Shown here: in pieces, positions 38,113 through 46,463 of the stretch
Position numbering within the stretch: the first letter of the stretch is position 1
Layout: every line of letters begins with the position of its first letter
Assembly: GCF_030711405.1 (NCBI RefSeq)
Contig: NZ_JAULSI010000015.1
Span: 1 to 64,000 of the forward strand
DNA from: Massilia brevitalea
GTDB lineage: Bacteria > Pseudomonadota > Gammaproteobacteria > Burkholderiales > Burkholderiaceae_D
Direction of reading: 5' to 3'
DNA: 64,000 bases
Program-made: the position numbers and the translations under genes
Notes under the pieces: model-generated
Databases searched by the model: none
Seen by the model: only the letters and a program-made list of their open reading frames with translations
What the model was told of the DNA's origin: nothing

Positions 38113-38222
38113 GCCGGCTGCACTGCGCAGGCCGGGGTGTGGCCCGGCCAGCCCGCATCCTTGTCCACCAGCTGGTGGCAACCGGCGGGGCAAGCGCGCT
38201 GCGATGCTGGAGCTAAAGCAGA

Positions 38223-38260
38223 GGCCGTGTCAGGATGGCAGACTTGACCCCTGTTGTTTT
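38223..38260. repeat. GGGGTCAAGTCTG repeat, copy 2 (inverted)
   Basis: GGCAGACTTGACCCCTGTTG is the reverse-oriented arm of the same repeat. With copy 1 it brackets the zinc-ribbon and lipoprotein genes. It lies just downstream of the ABC/M1 fusion stop on the minus strand. Confidence 0.7.
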
Positions 38261-38265
38261 TTAGC

Positions 38266-41200
38266 TTAGTCGATACTGACTTCCTTGCGGTTGTCGCGCG
38301 AGACCCGGTCGATCATCTTGTTGTACGGGTCGACGCCGACTTCGAACGGCTGCTCCTTCACCGTCACGGTCACCACCGGGTTCTCGCCAGCGAGCGCACG
38401 CTTGTCCAGCAACAGGACTTTTTCGTCCGCTTCCTTGGCGCCCCTGGCGCGAGCGAAGATGCCGATTTCCACCGGCTCGTCGTAGGCGCGTACGGTTTCC
38501 TTGCCCTTGCCGTCGGCTTCCATCTTGGCCAGGTGCAGCTTCATGGTCACGTCCCACTGGCCGTCGCTGCGCTTTTTCGCACTCGCTTCGAGCACGCGGT
38601 TATCGTAGAAGACGATCTTCTCGAACAGGTCGGCAATCAGCGCGTGCTTGGCCGGCGGCGCTTCGGCGCGGATGTAGTCGAGCAGTTCGGCGGACGTCGT
38701 GAACGGCGACTCCTGGTAGCCCTTGTCCTGCAGGAAGCGCTTCAGGGCGCGGTTCACGGCTTCCTCGCCGATCTCGTCGCGCAGGCGGTAGAACACCAGG
38801 CTGCCCTTGCGGTAGTGGATGTAGGCCTGGTTCTCCACGCGCACGAGCGGCAGTTCCTCGATCAGTTCGCCGCCGCGCGAGCTCAGGTAGCGGTCGAGTT
38901 CATAGCGCAGGAACTGGCGCATCTGGCCGCGGCCGTATTCCTTCTCCATCACCATCAGCGCCGAGTACTGCGACAGCGACTCGATCAGCATGCTCGCGCC
39001 CTGCACGTTGGCGGCCGTCACCTGGTGGCCCCACCACTGGTGCGCCATTTCGTGGGCCGTCACGTAGAACACGTAGTCCAGGTCTTCCTTGTCGCGCAGG
39101 TCGGCGATGAAGCCGATCGATTCCGAGAACGGGATCGTGTTCGCGAACGACTGCGCAAAGCTCGCGTAGTTCGGGAACTCCAGGATGCGCACCTGCTTGT
39201 GCTGGTAAGGCGTGAACTGGGTCGTGAAGTAGTCCAGCGCCTTTTGCGTGCCGGCGATCATGCGGTCGACGTTATACGCATGCTTTTTGTCGTGGTAGAT
39301 CTCGATCGGGATGCCCTTCCACTCGCCCTTCTTCACCTGCCAGTCGGCCGACAGGTAGGCGAAGAACGGCATCATCTTCTGGTCCATCTTGTACTGGTAG
39401 TAGTTGCGGCCGTTTTCCTTCCAGGTCTTTTGCAGGTAGCCCGGCGCCAGCGCAATCTGGCTGCCGGTGGTCGACACCGTGGTCTCGAAGTTGATCCAGT
39501 CGGCGTCGGCCCCGAACATCGAGTTGGCGCGCGCCGCCTTGTCTTCCAGCCTGGCCATGCGCTCGGGTTCGCCCAGGCCGCGCTTGCGGCGCTCGTTACG
39601 GTCGGTCAGCTCGAAGTCGCTCTGGTAGCCCACCAGCGGGAAGAAGGCGCGGTTGTTGAAGAAGGTGCCGTTCAGGTTGATCGTGTCGGGCGTGCCGCCG
39701 TTGGTGAAACCGGGACGGCGCACGTCGACCGCGAAGTCCAGCGGCAGGCGCGCGCCCGGCGCCATCGCCTGGGCCAGCTTGATGATCCGGAAGCCGAACT
39801 TCCTGTCGTCCAGCTCGACCTTGTGCGCAGGCAGGCCGACGAAGGTGGTCGTCACGTCGGCATTCGTCTGCAGGCGCAGGGTGTCGAGCGGCTGGCTGGT
39901 CTTGTTCTCGAGGACGTAGTGGCCGCGGATGGCGACGCGGCGCTCTTCCGGATAGATGTCGACCTCGGCGCGCACGTCGGTGATCTTCGCGTGCGGCAGG
40001 TCCTTGTACTTGCGGTAGGTCTTTTCGTAGTCGGCCTGCTTGTCCATCGCCACGTCGCCGGCTTCGTAACGCGCCAGGGTGTTCGTGTTGTGGAGGATCC
40101 AGGCGCCGACGCCGGCAAAGGCCAGCATGCATGCTGCCAGCGCCGCACCGGATGGACCCTTCAGGCGGCGGCCGGCAGTGCGCACGCGGGTGCGCCAGTC
40201 GAGCGACAGCCCGCGTACCCAGAAGGCCTGGGCCACGATCAGCGCGCCCACCACGAACAGGGTCCAGTACAGCGCAAACCAGGCCCAGCCCGCAAGGAAG
40301 TGGCCGTAGCCGTTCATGTCCGAATACGGCGTCGCCGGCAGGCCGGCGATGTTGTACAGGTTGTGGTCGAGGCGCATGACGCCGGCGACGACCTGCCACA
40401 CCATGAACACGATCATCAGGCCATAGCCGATGAACTTGTTGTTGGTGACGACTTGCAGGACGATGGCGATCAGGCCCATCAGGATGAAGGGAACGCCCGA
40501 GATCAGCATGCCCTGCACGTACAGGCCGAACTCCACCGGCGCGCCGCCGCGCACCAGCTGGATCGCGATCGCGGCCAGGATGCCGGTGAACAGGAAGGCC
40601 AGCACCACGCCGGCCAGCGCCAGGCTCTTGGCCACCAGCGGCGCCCAGTTCGGCACCGGCATGGCGTCGTTCACGTCGGCGATTTTCACTTGCCGTTCCT
40701 TGAAAATCAGTTCGCCCGCGTAGAAGGTGACGATGATCAGGAGCAGGAAGGTGAAGCTGCTGTTCAGGACGCCCAGCATCATCGAGGTCGTCGCATACAC
40801 GTCGGTGCCGAACATGCGTCCCATCTGGCTCGCACTGCCGACCATGTTCAGCACGCCGAGCAGCAGCATCACCAGGAAAGGCACGCTCCTGAAGACGGCG
40901 GCGGCATCAAACAGGAAGATGTGCCGGCACTGGGTCCAGCGCGTGGCGGCCGTGAAGCGCGGAGTCGTGCGCGGCAGCGCCAGATTGGCTGGTACGGGCG
41001 CGCTCGCAACCTGTGCCTTGGCTTTACCGAACAGGCGCTTGCCGGTGCCCGCACGCTGCGGCTTGAACAGCGCCAGGGTCAGGCCGAACAATGCCAGCGC
41101 CACGGCCGCCCACAGCGCGCGGTTGGCCAGGATGTAGCCGGCGAAATCGGGCAGGCCGGCATTCGCATCGGCGGTGGAGAAGTAGCGCGTGGCGCGGCTC

Positions 41201-41847
41201 AGGGCGCGTACGCCGAAGGGGTCGGTCAGCACGGCGACCCATTCGTTGTCGATGTTCGAGGTGAAGCTGCCGGCCACGATCCACAACACGAAAAAGGCCA
41301 GCACGCCCACGTACACCATCAGGATCGAGCGCGTGGTTGCGGCCAGCAGCATCAGGAAGGCGCCGATGAAGAACAAATTCGGCACCACGATCACGCCGAG
41401 CGACCAGAGGTAGGCGCCGCCGGCGAAGGGCCCGACGCGCGCGCTGTCGACCCAGGGCATCAGCGGGCCGAGCATCATGCCGCAAACGATGACGGCGAAG
41501 ATGAACAGGCAGGCCACCAGGCCGGCGACGAAGCGTCCGCCCAGGTAGTCGTGCTTTTTCATCGGCGTGGCGAACAGCATGTCGGAGATGCCGACTTCGC
41601 TGTCGCGCAGCACGGTGCCGGCGATGAAGATGGTGACCACGAACATCGAGATCAAACTGAATACGCTCAGCAGCTGGGCGATGACCAGCGGCGCATTGCG
41701 GTTGACGTTGCCGATGGCGCCGCCGACCTGGATGGCGTCGGTGGTGGTGGCGCCAAAGGCGAATGCGCCGAACAGCAAGGCGCAGACCCAGAGCAGCGGC
41801 TGGCGCAGTTGCGTGCCCAGCTCGAATGTGAAGAATTCCCTGAACAT
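38266..41847 (-). CDS. ABC-2 permease fused to M1 aminopeptidase
   Basis: A 1193-residue two-part protein. Residues of about 1-570 have two sets of membrane helices like ABC-2 permeases (GISDMLFATPMKKHDYLGGRFVAGL is a typical cytoplasmic-loop motif). Then a periplasmic or outward-facing M1 metallopeptidase follows: substrate-Glu-like region EFPNYASFAQSFANTIPFSESIGF, zinc motif HEMAHQWWGH at about residue 932, and the third Zn ligand in ESLSQYSALMVME. Fused permease-peptidase proteins occur in Proteobacteria and Bacteroidetes. It likely trims peptides delivered or exported by the same complex. AAGGAG before the ATG at 41847. The ATPase gene is upstream by 9 bp. Confidence 0.88.
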   Translation of the reverse strand: MFREFFTFELGTQLRQPLLWVCALLFGAFAFGATTTDAIQVGGAIGNVNRNAPLVIAQLLSVFSLISMFVVTIFIAGTVLRDSEVGISDMLFATPMKKHDYLGGRFVAGLVACLFIFAVIVCGMMLGPLMPWVDSARVGPFAGGAYLWSLGVIVVPNLFFIGAFLMLLAATTRSILMVYVGVLAFFVLWIVAGSFTSNIDNEWVAVLTDPFGVRALSRATRYFSTADANAGLPDFAGYILANRALWAAVALALFGLTLALFKPQRAGTGKRLFGKAKAQVASAPVPANLALPRTTPRFTAATRWTQCRHIFLFDAAAVFRSVPFLVMLLLGVLNMVGSASQMGRMFGTDVYATTSMMLGVLNSSFTFLLLIIVTFYAGELIFKERQVKIADVNDAMPVPNWAPLVAKSLALAGVVLAFLFTGILAAIAIQLVRGGAPVEFGLYVQGMLISGVPFILMGLIAIVLQVVTNNKFIGYGLMIVFMVWQVVAGVMRLDHNLYNIAGLPATPYSDMNGYGHFLAGWAWFALYWTLFVVGALIVAQAFWVRGLSLDWRTRVRTAGRRLKGPSGAALAACMLAFAGVGAWILHNTNTLARYEAGDVAMDKQADYEKTYRKYKDLPHAKITDVRAEVDIYPEERRVAIRGHYVLENKTSQPLDTLRLQTNADVTTTFVGLPAHKVELDDRKFGFRIIKLAQAMAPGARLPLDFAVDVRRPGFTNGGTPDTINLNGTFFNNRAFFPLVGYQSDFELTDRNERRKRGLGEPERMARLEDKAARANSMFGADADWINFETTVSTTGSQIALAPGYLQKTWKENGRNYYQYKMDQKMMPFFAYLSADWQVKKGEWKGIPIEIYHDKKHAYNVDRMIAGTQKALDYFTTQFTPYQHKQVRILEFPNYASFAQSFANTIPFSESIGFIADLRDKEDLDYVFYVTAHEMAHQWWGHQVTAANVQGASMLIESLSQYSALMVMEKEYGRGQMRQFLRYELDRYLSSRGGELIEELPLVRVENQAYIHYRKGSLVFYRLRDEIGEEAVNRALKRFLQDKGYQESPFTTSAELLDYIRAEAPPAKHALIADLFEKIVFYDNRVLEASAKKRSDGQWDVTMKLHLAKMEADGKGKETVRAYDEPVEIGIFARARGAKEADEKVLLLDKRALAGENPVVTVTVKEQPFEVGVDPYNKMIDRVSRDNRKEVSID

Positions 41848-41856
41848 GCCCGCTCC

Positions 41857-42780
41857 TTATGCCGTGACTGGTGCGTTCGCCATTGGCGCCGCAGCCTTGG
41901 ACTGCGCGGCGCGCCCTGCGCTCCGGATCTGGAGGAAGTACACGTCTTCCAGGTCCGGCTCGACGCTGGTAAAACCGTCGTCCGGCTGCGACTCGGCATA
42001 CACGTTGATCTGCGGCCGGCCGGCCACCAGGCGCGTCGACAGCACGTTGAAGCGATCCTGGTATTCCGCCAGCGCGTCCTGGCTGACGGTGCGGCGCCAC
42101 ACCCGGTTCTTCAGCGTGTCGATCGCGGCCTGCGGCTCGCCCTGCAGCAGCACGGTGCCCCTGGCGATCATCGCCATGCGCGGGCAGAGATCGGTCACGT
42201 CCTCGACGATGTGGGTCGACAGGATGACCACCACCTGCTCGCCGATCTTGGCCAGCAAATTCAGGAAGCGGTTGCGCTCGTCGGGATCGAGGCCGGCGGT
42301 CGGCTCGTCGACGATCACCAGGCGCGGCGCGCCGAGCAGGGCCTGGGCAATGCCGAAGCGCTGGCGCATGCCGCCCGAATAGGTGCCGAGGGCGCGCTTG
42401 CGTGCTTCCCACAGATTGGTCTGCTGGAGCAGCGCCTCGACCGCTTCCTTGCGCTCGCCCTTGTGCGTCAGCCCTTTCAGGACGGCGAAGTGGTTCAGCA
42501 GTTTTTCCGCACTCACCTTCGGATACACGCCGAAGTCCTGCGGCAGGTAGCCGAGCTGGCGCAGCAGCCCTTCTTTGTCCTGCAGGACGTCGATGCCGTT
42601 GAAATGGATGCTGCCGCTGTCCGGGTCCTGCAGCGTGGCGATGGTGCGCATCAGCGAGGACTTGCCGGCGCCGTTCGGACCGAGCAGGCCGAACATGCCG
42701 TTCGGGATATCGAGGCTGACATCGTTGATGGCCTTGACGCCGTTCGCGTAGGTCTTGTTGAGCTGCTTAATTGACAACAT
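41857..42780 (-). CDS. ABC transporter ATPase partner of the M1-fused permease
   Basis: A 307-residue ATPase. Walker A GPNGAGKSSLMRT (about 35-47), Q-loop LPQDFG, signature YSGGMRQRFGIAQ and Walker B LVIVDEPTAGLD are intact; the C-terminal extension (about 220-307) is typical of ABC-2-type drug or lantibiotic exporter ATPases. It is followed 9 bp later by the fusion permease, so they form one unit. GGAG is placed before the ATG. Confidence 0.92.
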   Translation of the reverse strand: MLSIKQLNKTYANGVKAINDVSLDIPNGMFGLLGPNGAGKSSLMRTIATLQDPDSGSIHFNGIDVLQDKEGLLRQLGYLPQDFGVYPKVSAEKLLNHFAVLKGLTHKGERKEAVEALLQQTNLWEARKRALGTYSGGMRQRFGIAQALLGAPRLVIVDEPTAGLDPDERNRFLNLLAKIGEQVVVILSTHIVEDVTDLCPRMAMIARGTVLLQGEPQAAIDTLKNRVWRRTVSQDALAEYQDRFNVLSTRLVAGRPQINVYAESQPDDGFTSVEPDLEDVYFLQIRSAGRAAQSKAAAPMANAPVTA

Positions 42781-42849
42781 CGGCTGGTTCTCCAGGTAGT
42801 TTGGTCGTTCGGTGCCCGGTTCTTCAGGACGGACCGGGACTGTTATTTG

Positions 42850-42859
42850 TTATCGATAA
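42850..42859. promoter_or_regulatory. TTATCGATAA palindrome upstream of the ABC unit
   Basis: A 10-bp perfect palindrome 70 bp upstream of the ATPase start, in an A+T-rich patch uncommon for this window. Possible operator for the leftward ABC/M1 unit. No factor assigned. Confidence 0.35.
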
Positions 42860-42991
42860 TGTAGCGTTAATAAAAAGCAATGTGTGGGGATTGTGACGGA
42901 CTGCACAAAAGCGCAGCTGAGCCGCAGGATTCGCGGAATATGCATGCCTGCGCCTGCCGTGGCGGGCCGTCGAGGCGATCCAAAATCTTTC

Positions 42992-43037
42992 TTGACGAAA
43001 AAGAAAAGAGATCTTAAAGTGATATCACTTTTAGATC
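42992..43037 (+). promoter_or_regulatory. Promoter with overlapping palindromic operator for the SPFH gene
   Basis: TTGACG (42992-42997) and TAAAGT (43015-43020) are spaced by 17 bp, a plausible sigma-70 promoter. A 28-bp palindrome (43010-43037, one mismatched pair) centred on AAAGTGATATCACTTT overlaps the -10 element. This is a typical repressor operator layout. The SPFH start is 18 bp further on. Confidence 0.65.
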
Positions 43038-43054
43038 ACATCGGAGACCAGCAT

Positions 43055-43951
43055 ATGTCCACCCAAGGAACGTCGCCCCAAGGAATGTCGTCCCACAAGC
43101 GTCACGAAACCCCGCTCGCGTCGCTGAACGGCTACATGGCCTTTGCCGGCGGCCTGCTGGCCATCGCAGCGGGCGGTTTGGTGCTGCGCGCGGCGGGGCC
43201 AATCGGCATTCTGCTGGTGGTGCTGGGCGTGGTCGTGCTGGCCGGCCTGTACATGCTGCAGCCGAACGAAAGCGTCGTGCTGACCCTGTTCGGCCGCTAC
43301 GTCGGCACCGACCGCAGCGAAGGCCTGCGCTGGGCCTTCCCGCTATACCGCAAGCACAAGCTGAGCGTACGGGCGCGCAACCTGAACATCCCGACCCTGA
43401 AGGTCAACGACAAGCGCGGCAACCCGGTCGAGATCGCGGCCGCCGTGGTGTGGCGCGTGCGCGATACGGCGCAGGCCATGTTCGAGGTCGACAGCTACGA
43501 GCGCTACGTGGCGGTGCAGGCCGAAGCGGCGCTGCGCCACCTGGCCTCGCAATATGCGTATGACGAAGGCGAAGACCTCGCGCCCGGCGAGATGACCCTG
43601 CGCGGCGGCGCGTCCGAGGTGGCCCTGGCGCTGCGCACCGAGTTGACCGAGCGCTTCGAGGCGGCCGGTGTGGAAACGGTGGACGCCAAGCTGACCCACC
43701 TGGCCTACGCCCCGGAAATCGCCCAGGTGATGCTGCGCCGCCAGCAGGCGCAGGCGATCATCAGCGCACGCGCCCAGATCGTGCGCGGCGCGGTCGGCAT
43801 GGTGGAAGAAGCATTGAAGGGGCTGGCCGAGCGCGGGATCGTCGAACTCGACAGCGAGCGCAAGGCGGCGATGGTGAGCAACCTGCTGGTGGTGCTGTGC
43901 TCGGACCGCGAGACCCAGCCGATCGTGAACACCGGCACCCTGTACCAATAA
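43055..43951 (+). CDS. SPFH/Band-7 domain protein
   Basis: A 298-residue protein. Two adjoining hydrophobic stretches (about 35-78) anchor it, followed by an SPFH domain that starts with [29 protein letters not shown] and includes [10 protein letters not shown] and [24 protein letters not shown] helical region ([23 protein letters not shown]) ends it. SPFH proteins gather in membrane microdomains and guide proteases or lipids. The start at 43055 follows GGAGA. It is cotranscribed with the Arc-type gene 27 bp later, a pair I know from other proteobacterial genomes. Confidence 0.9.
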   Translation: MSTQGTSPQGMSSHKRHETPLASLNGYMAFAGGLLAIAAGGLVLRAAGPIGILLVVLGVVVLAGLYMLQPNESVVLTLFGRYVGTDRSEGLRWAFPLYRKHKLSVRARNLNIPTLKVNDKRGNPVEIAAAVVWRVRDTAQAMFEVDSYERYVAVQAEAALRHLASQYAYDEGEDLAPGEMTLRGGASEVALALRTELTERFEAAGVETVDAKLTHLAYAPEIAQVMLRRQQAQAIISARAQIVRGAVGMVEEALKGLAERGIVELDSERKAAMVSNLLVVLCSDRETQPIVNTGTLYQ

Positions 43952-43978
43952 GGTCGGGGCACAGTAAAGGCAAACCGG

Positions 43979-44164
43979 ATGGCAAGTCCCGGCAAAAAAT
44001 CCTACCCGCTGCGCATCGACCCCGCCCTGTGGGAGCAGCTGCAGCGCCTGGCCGCCAACGACCTGCGCAGCGTGAACGCGGAAATCGAGTTCCTGCTGCG
44101 CGAAGCCCTGGCGCGGCGCGGCATCCGCGTCACGCCAATCGCGCCGCCTGACAGCGACGAATGA
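43979..44164 (+). CDS. Small Arc/MetJ-type ribbon-helix-helix protein
   Basis: A 61-residue protein. [40 protein letters not shown] has the ribbon-helix-helix pattern of Arc/CopG (beta strand, then two helices, with the SVNAEIE turn). Such dimers bind DNA palindromes. It lies 27 bp after the SPFH gene; it could recognise the AAAGTGATATCACTTT operator upstream of that gene, or be a toxin-antitoxin-like regulator. The binding target is inferred. Confidence 0.75.
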   Translation: MASPGKKSYPLRIDPALWEQLQRLAANDLRSVNAEIEFLLREALARRGIRVTPIAPPDSDE

Positions 44165-44180
44165 ACACCTGTCGCAATAA

Positions 44181-44291
44181 ACAAACGGGGGTCAAGTCTG
44201 CCAAGCAGACACGGCCTCAGCCGTAATACAGGTATTCGCCCGTATCAAGGCTGAGCTCGTGTCTGGATGGCAGACTTGACCCCGGTTGTTT
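44181..44291. repeat. REPIN-like element (two inverted GGGGTCAAGTCTG arms)
   Basis: Left arm (44181-44210) has ACAAACGGGGGTCAAGTCTG and right arm (44258-44291) is its reverse complement with GGCAGACTTGACCCC and GTTGTTT. The ~50-bp centre also pairs partly (GGCCTCAGCC / GGCTGAGCTC). Two further single-arm copies are at 36919 and 38223. Elements of this form are moved by RAYT transposases in trans. Confidence 0.85.
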
Positions 44292-44307
44292 GAAACAGAC
44301 GCCGCTG

Positions 44308-45150
44308 TTAGAAGCGGACCTTGACGAAGGCCGATGGGCCGGTCAGTTTCAGGTCGAGGTCGGCGGTGCGTTCGCCGTTGCGGTGCAGGTCGATCTTCTG
44401 GATGCCGTAGTCGGCGACCAGGCTGACGTTCTTCGCGAACGCCCACTCGACGCCGGCAGAACCGTTGTAGACCTTGCCCTCGACGCGGCCGCCGTTCTTC
44501 TTGATGCCGCCGGCTTCGGCGAACACGCGCACCTTGTCGTTGAGGGCATGGCGCCACGACAGTTCGACGGTCGGCGCCCAGACGTTGTCGCTGGCCGAGC
44601 CCGAGCCGCTCCAGGAATAGTTTTCCACCGGCGCCGCGGCGCTCACGTTGGCATCGCCCGAGCCCGAGATCTTGGCGCGCAGGTAGGCCGCGCCCAGGCC
44701 GACGCCGAAGGCGTTCTTCTCTTTCCCGAACCAGTATTTGTAGGCCAGGCGCGCCATCTCCACGCGCAGGCTGGCGTTCGCGCTGATGGTGCCGCTGACC
44801 GGGCGGCCCTCGTACTCGGTGTCGCCGTCGACCGTGGCGCCGTAGCCTTTGCTGAAGCGGAAGTAGTCGAACGACAGGCCGTGGCTGTCGCCGAACAGCA
44901 GCTCGGCCTTCACGCGCGGCAGGGTGTCGTGGCCGATCTTTTCGTTGGGCGTGTCGAGGCGGCCGTAGCGGGTGTCGCCGCCGAGCTGGATCTTCGGATC
45001 GGCATAGAAGGCGCCGGCCGACAGGCTCATGCGGTCGAGCGCGGGCGACTGCTGGGCCTGCGCCATACCGGCCGCGGTGGCGCCGAACAGGATGGCGGCT
45101 TTCAGGATGGTCAGGGATGGACGGGCGGCGCGCGTGACGAGGCGGGACAT
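44308..45150 (-). CDS. Outer-membrane beta-barrel protein
   Basis: A 280-residue protein. Signal peptide (1-33, LTILKAAILFGATAAGMAQA) and mature part of alternating amphipathic strands with many Gly, Tyr and Trp, ending FVKVRF with C-terminal Phe as outer-membrane barrels do. It resembles the small OmpW/opacity-like group of eight strands or so; the exact family is uncertain. GGAGA precedes the ATG at 45150. Stands alone, downstream of a REPIN-like element. Confidence 0.75.
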   Translation of the reverse strand: MSRLVTRAARPSLTILKAAILFGATAAGMAQAQQSPALDRMSLSAGAFYADPKIQLGGDTRYGRLDTPNEKIGHDTLPRVKAELLFGDSHGLSFDYFRFSKGYGATVDGDTEYEGRPVSGTISANASLRVEMARLAYKYWFGKEKNAFGVGLGAAYLRAKISGSGDANVSAAAPVENYSWSGSGSASDNVWAPTVELSWRHALNDKVRVFAEAGGIKKNGGRVEGKVYNGSAGVEWAFAKNVSLVADYGIQKIDLHRNGERTADLDLKLTGPSAFVKVRF

Positions 45151-45268
45151 GGATTCTCCGATGAATAAAGTGTTGTTCAGGATTGCCCGCCAGACTATGT
45201 CTTGACGCGGCAGTACTTTATTATCGCCAATATCAGAATAACAACGCGCACGATTGCTGACCCCGGGG

Positions 45269-46261
45269 TCAGTAGCTGGGATGCACGCCCTTCGCCAGCG
45301 GCAGTTGCAGTGTCAATTCGGTGCCCGTTCCCGTTCCGGTGACGATGTCCAGGCGGCCGCCTGCGAGCAGCGCACGCTCGTGCATGCCGGCCAGGCCCCA
45401 ATGCCCCTGCTTCCCGGCCTTGAGCAGGTCGCTGCCGATCCCGATACCGTCGTCGCGCACCGCCAGCGTGAGCTCGTCGCCAGCACGGCCCAAGGTCATG
45501 GCGACATGCGCGGCGGCGCCATGGCGGCAGGCATTGCGCAGGGCTTCTTCGGCGATGCGGCAGCAGGTGTCGGCATGGCGGCGCTGCAAGAAGGGCTGGC
45601 GCGCATCGAGCTTGCCGACCGGGCCGGTGAAGCGCCGGGCGCCCGGCGCGCGCAGGAACAGGCCCAGTTCGCTGAGTACGGCGACCGTGCCGTCGGCCGA
45701 GACGAATACCGAGGACGCCTTGCGCGCACTGAAGCCCTGCTCCTCCCCGATGCGCTTCCAGGCGGTCCCGTCGAACCAGGCCAGGCCGTCCAGCCCCGCG
45801 GCCCACAGGCCCTGCCCGTCTTGCGCGAAACCCCAGATCGATCCATGCGGCAGGCCGTCCTTGGCGCTCCAGTTGCGTACAGCACCGTCGCGCAGGTGGC
45901 GGATGCCGCCGGTGCGCCATCCTATCCACAGGCCGCCGGCAGGATCGGCATGCAGGGCATACACGTCGGTGTCGGGAAAGCGCTGCGCGAACGCCGGCTG
46001 CACCTGCTCGAAGCGCATGCCGTCGAAGCGGAACAGCCCGCGCGGGGTGCAGAGCCACAGCCAGCCGTCGGCGGTCTGCGCAAAGGACGATACGCGCTCG
46101 GGTGCGCCGCTGCGTTCGGTCCAGGCGGTGTGCTCGCGCTGGGCCAGCGTGCGCTCCGGGCTTGCCGCACCGGCCTGCGCCGCCAGCAGCAAACAAAGAA
46201 AAACAGACAGGCAGCGCGCGACATGGCGCTTGTGGCGGGCGAACAGGGGAAACATCGGCAT
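45269..46261 (-). CDS. Propeller sensor kinase with large internal deletion
   Basis: A 330-residue hybrid. Residues 1-31 are a signal peptide; about 45-215 are beta-propeller blades of the two-component-regulator type (GWLWLCTPRGLFRFDGMRFEQV, GLWIGWRTGGIRHLRDG, SKDGLPHGSIWGF). From about residue 222 it jumps to a HATPase_c domain of NarX/LytS-type kinases (CRIAEEALRNACRHG, DDGIGIGSDLLKAG, GLAGMHERALLAGG). Full-length relatives are about 1000 residues, with more blades, a Y_Y_Y domain, a TM helix and the phosphorylated-His domain between these two parts. All these are missing, so the product has no site for autophosphorylation. It is probably non-functional or a remnant. Confidence 0.8.
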   Translation of the reverse strand: MPMFPLFARHKRHVARCLSVFLCLLLAAQAGAASPERTLAQREHTAWTERSGAPERVSSFAQTADGWLWLCTPRGLFRFDGMRFEQVQPAFAQRFPDTDVYALHADPAGGLWIGWRTGGIRHLRDGAVRNWSAKDGLPHGSIWGFAQDGQGLWAAGLDGLAWFDGTAWKRIGEEQGFSARKASSVFVSADGTVAVLSELGLFLRAPGARRFTGPVGKLDARQPFLQRRHADTCCRIAEEALRNACRHGAAAHVAMTLGRAGDELTLAVRDDGIGIGSDLLKAGKQGHWGLAGMHERALLAGGRLDIVTGTGTGTELTLQLPLAKGVHPSY

Positions 46262-46463
46262 GCGGGGCGGAGAAGCGGTTGGACGGCGGTCGGGCTGTCA
46301 GGATGATACCAGCTGGGCTGGAGCGGTCCCGGGCGGCCGCGCCAGGGCAAGCCGTGCGACCCGTGCAGCGCAATCAAGGCACCATGCCCAGTAGCGAGCT
46401 CATCCCACCATGCCTGTGCGCCAGCGGAAGCGGCGTGCAGGCCTTCGAACAAGGACGGATACG

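Noticed and set aside
38254..42774. Very long plus-strand open frame opposite the ABC/M1 genes
   Set aside because: It is the antisense of the permease-peptidase and ATPase genes, rich in His, Arg and Gln as expected from reverse-complement GC-rich codons, with no recognisable domain.
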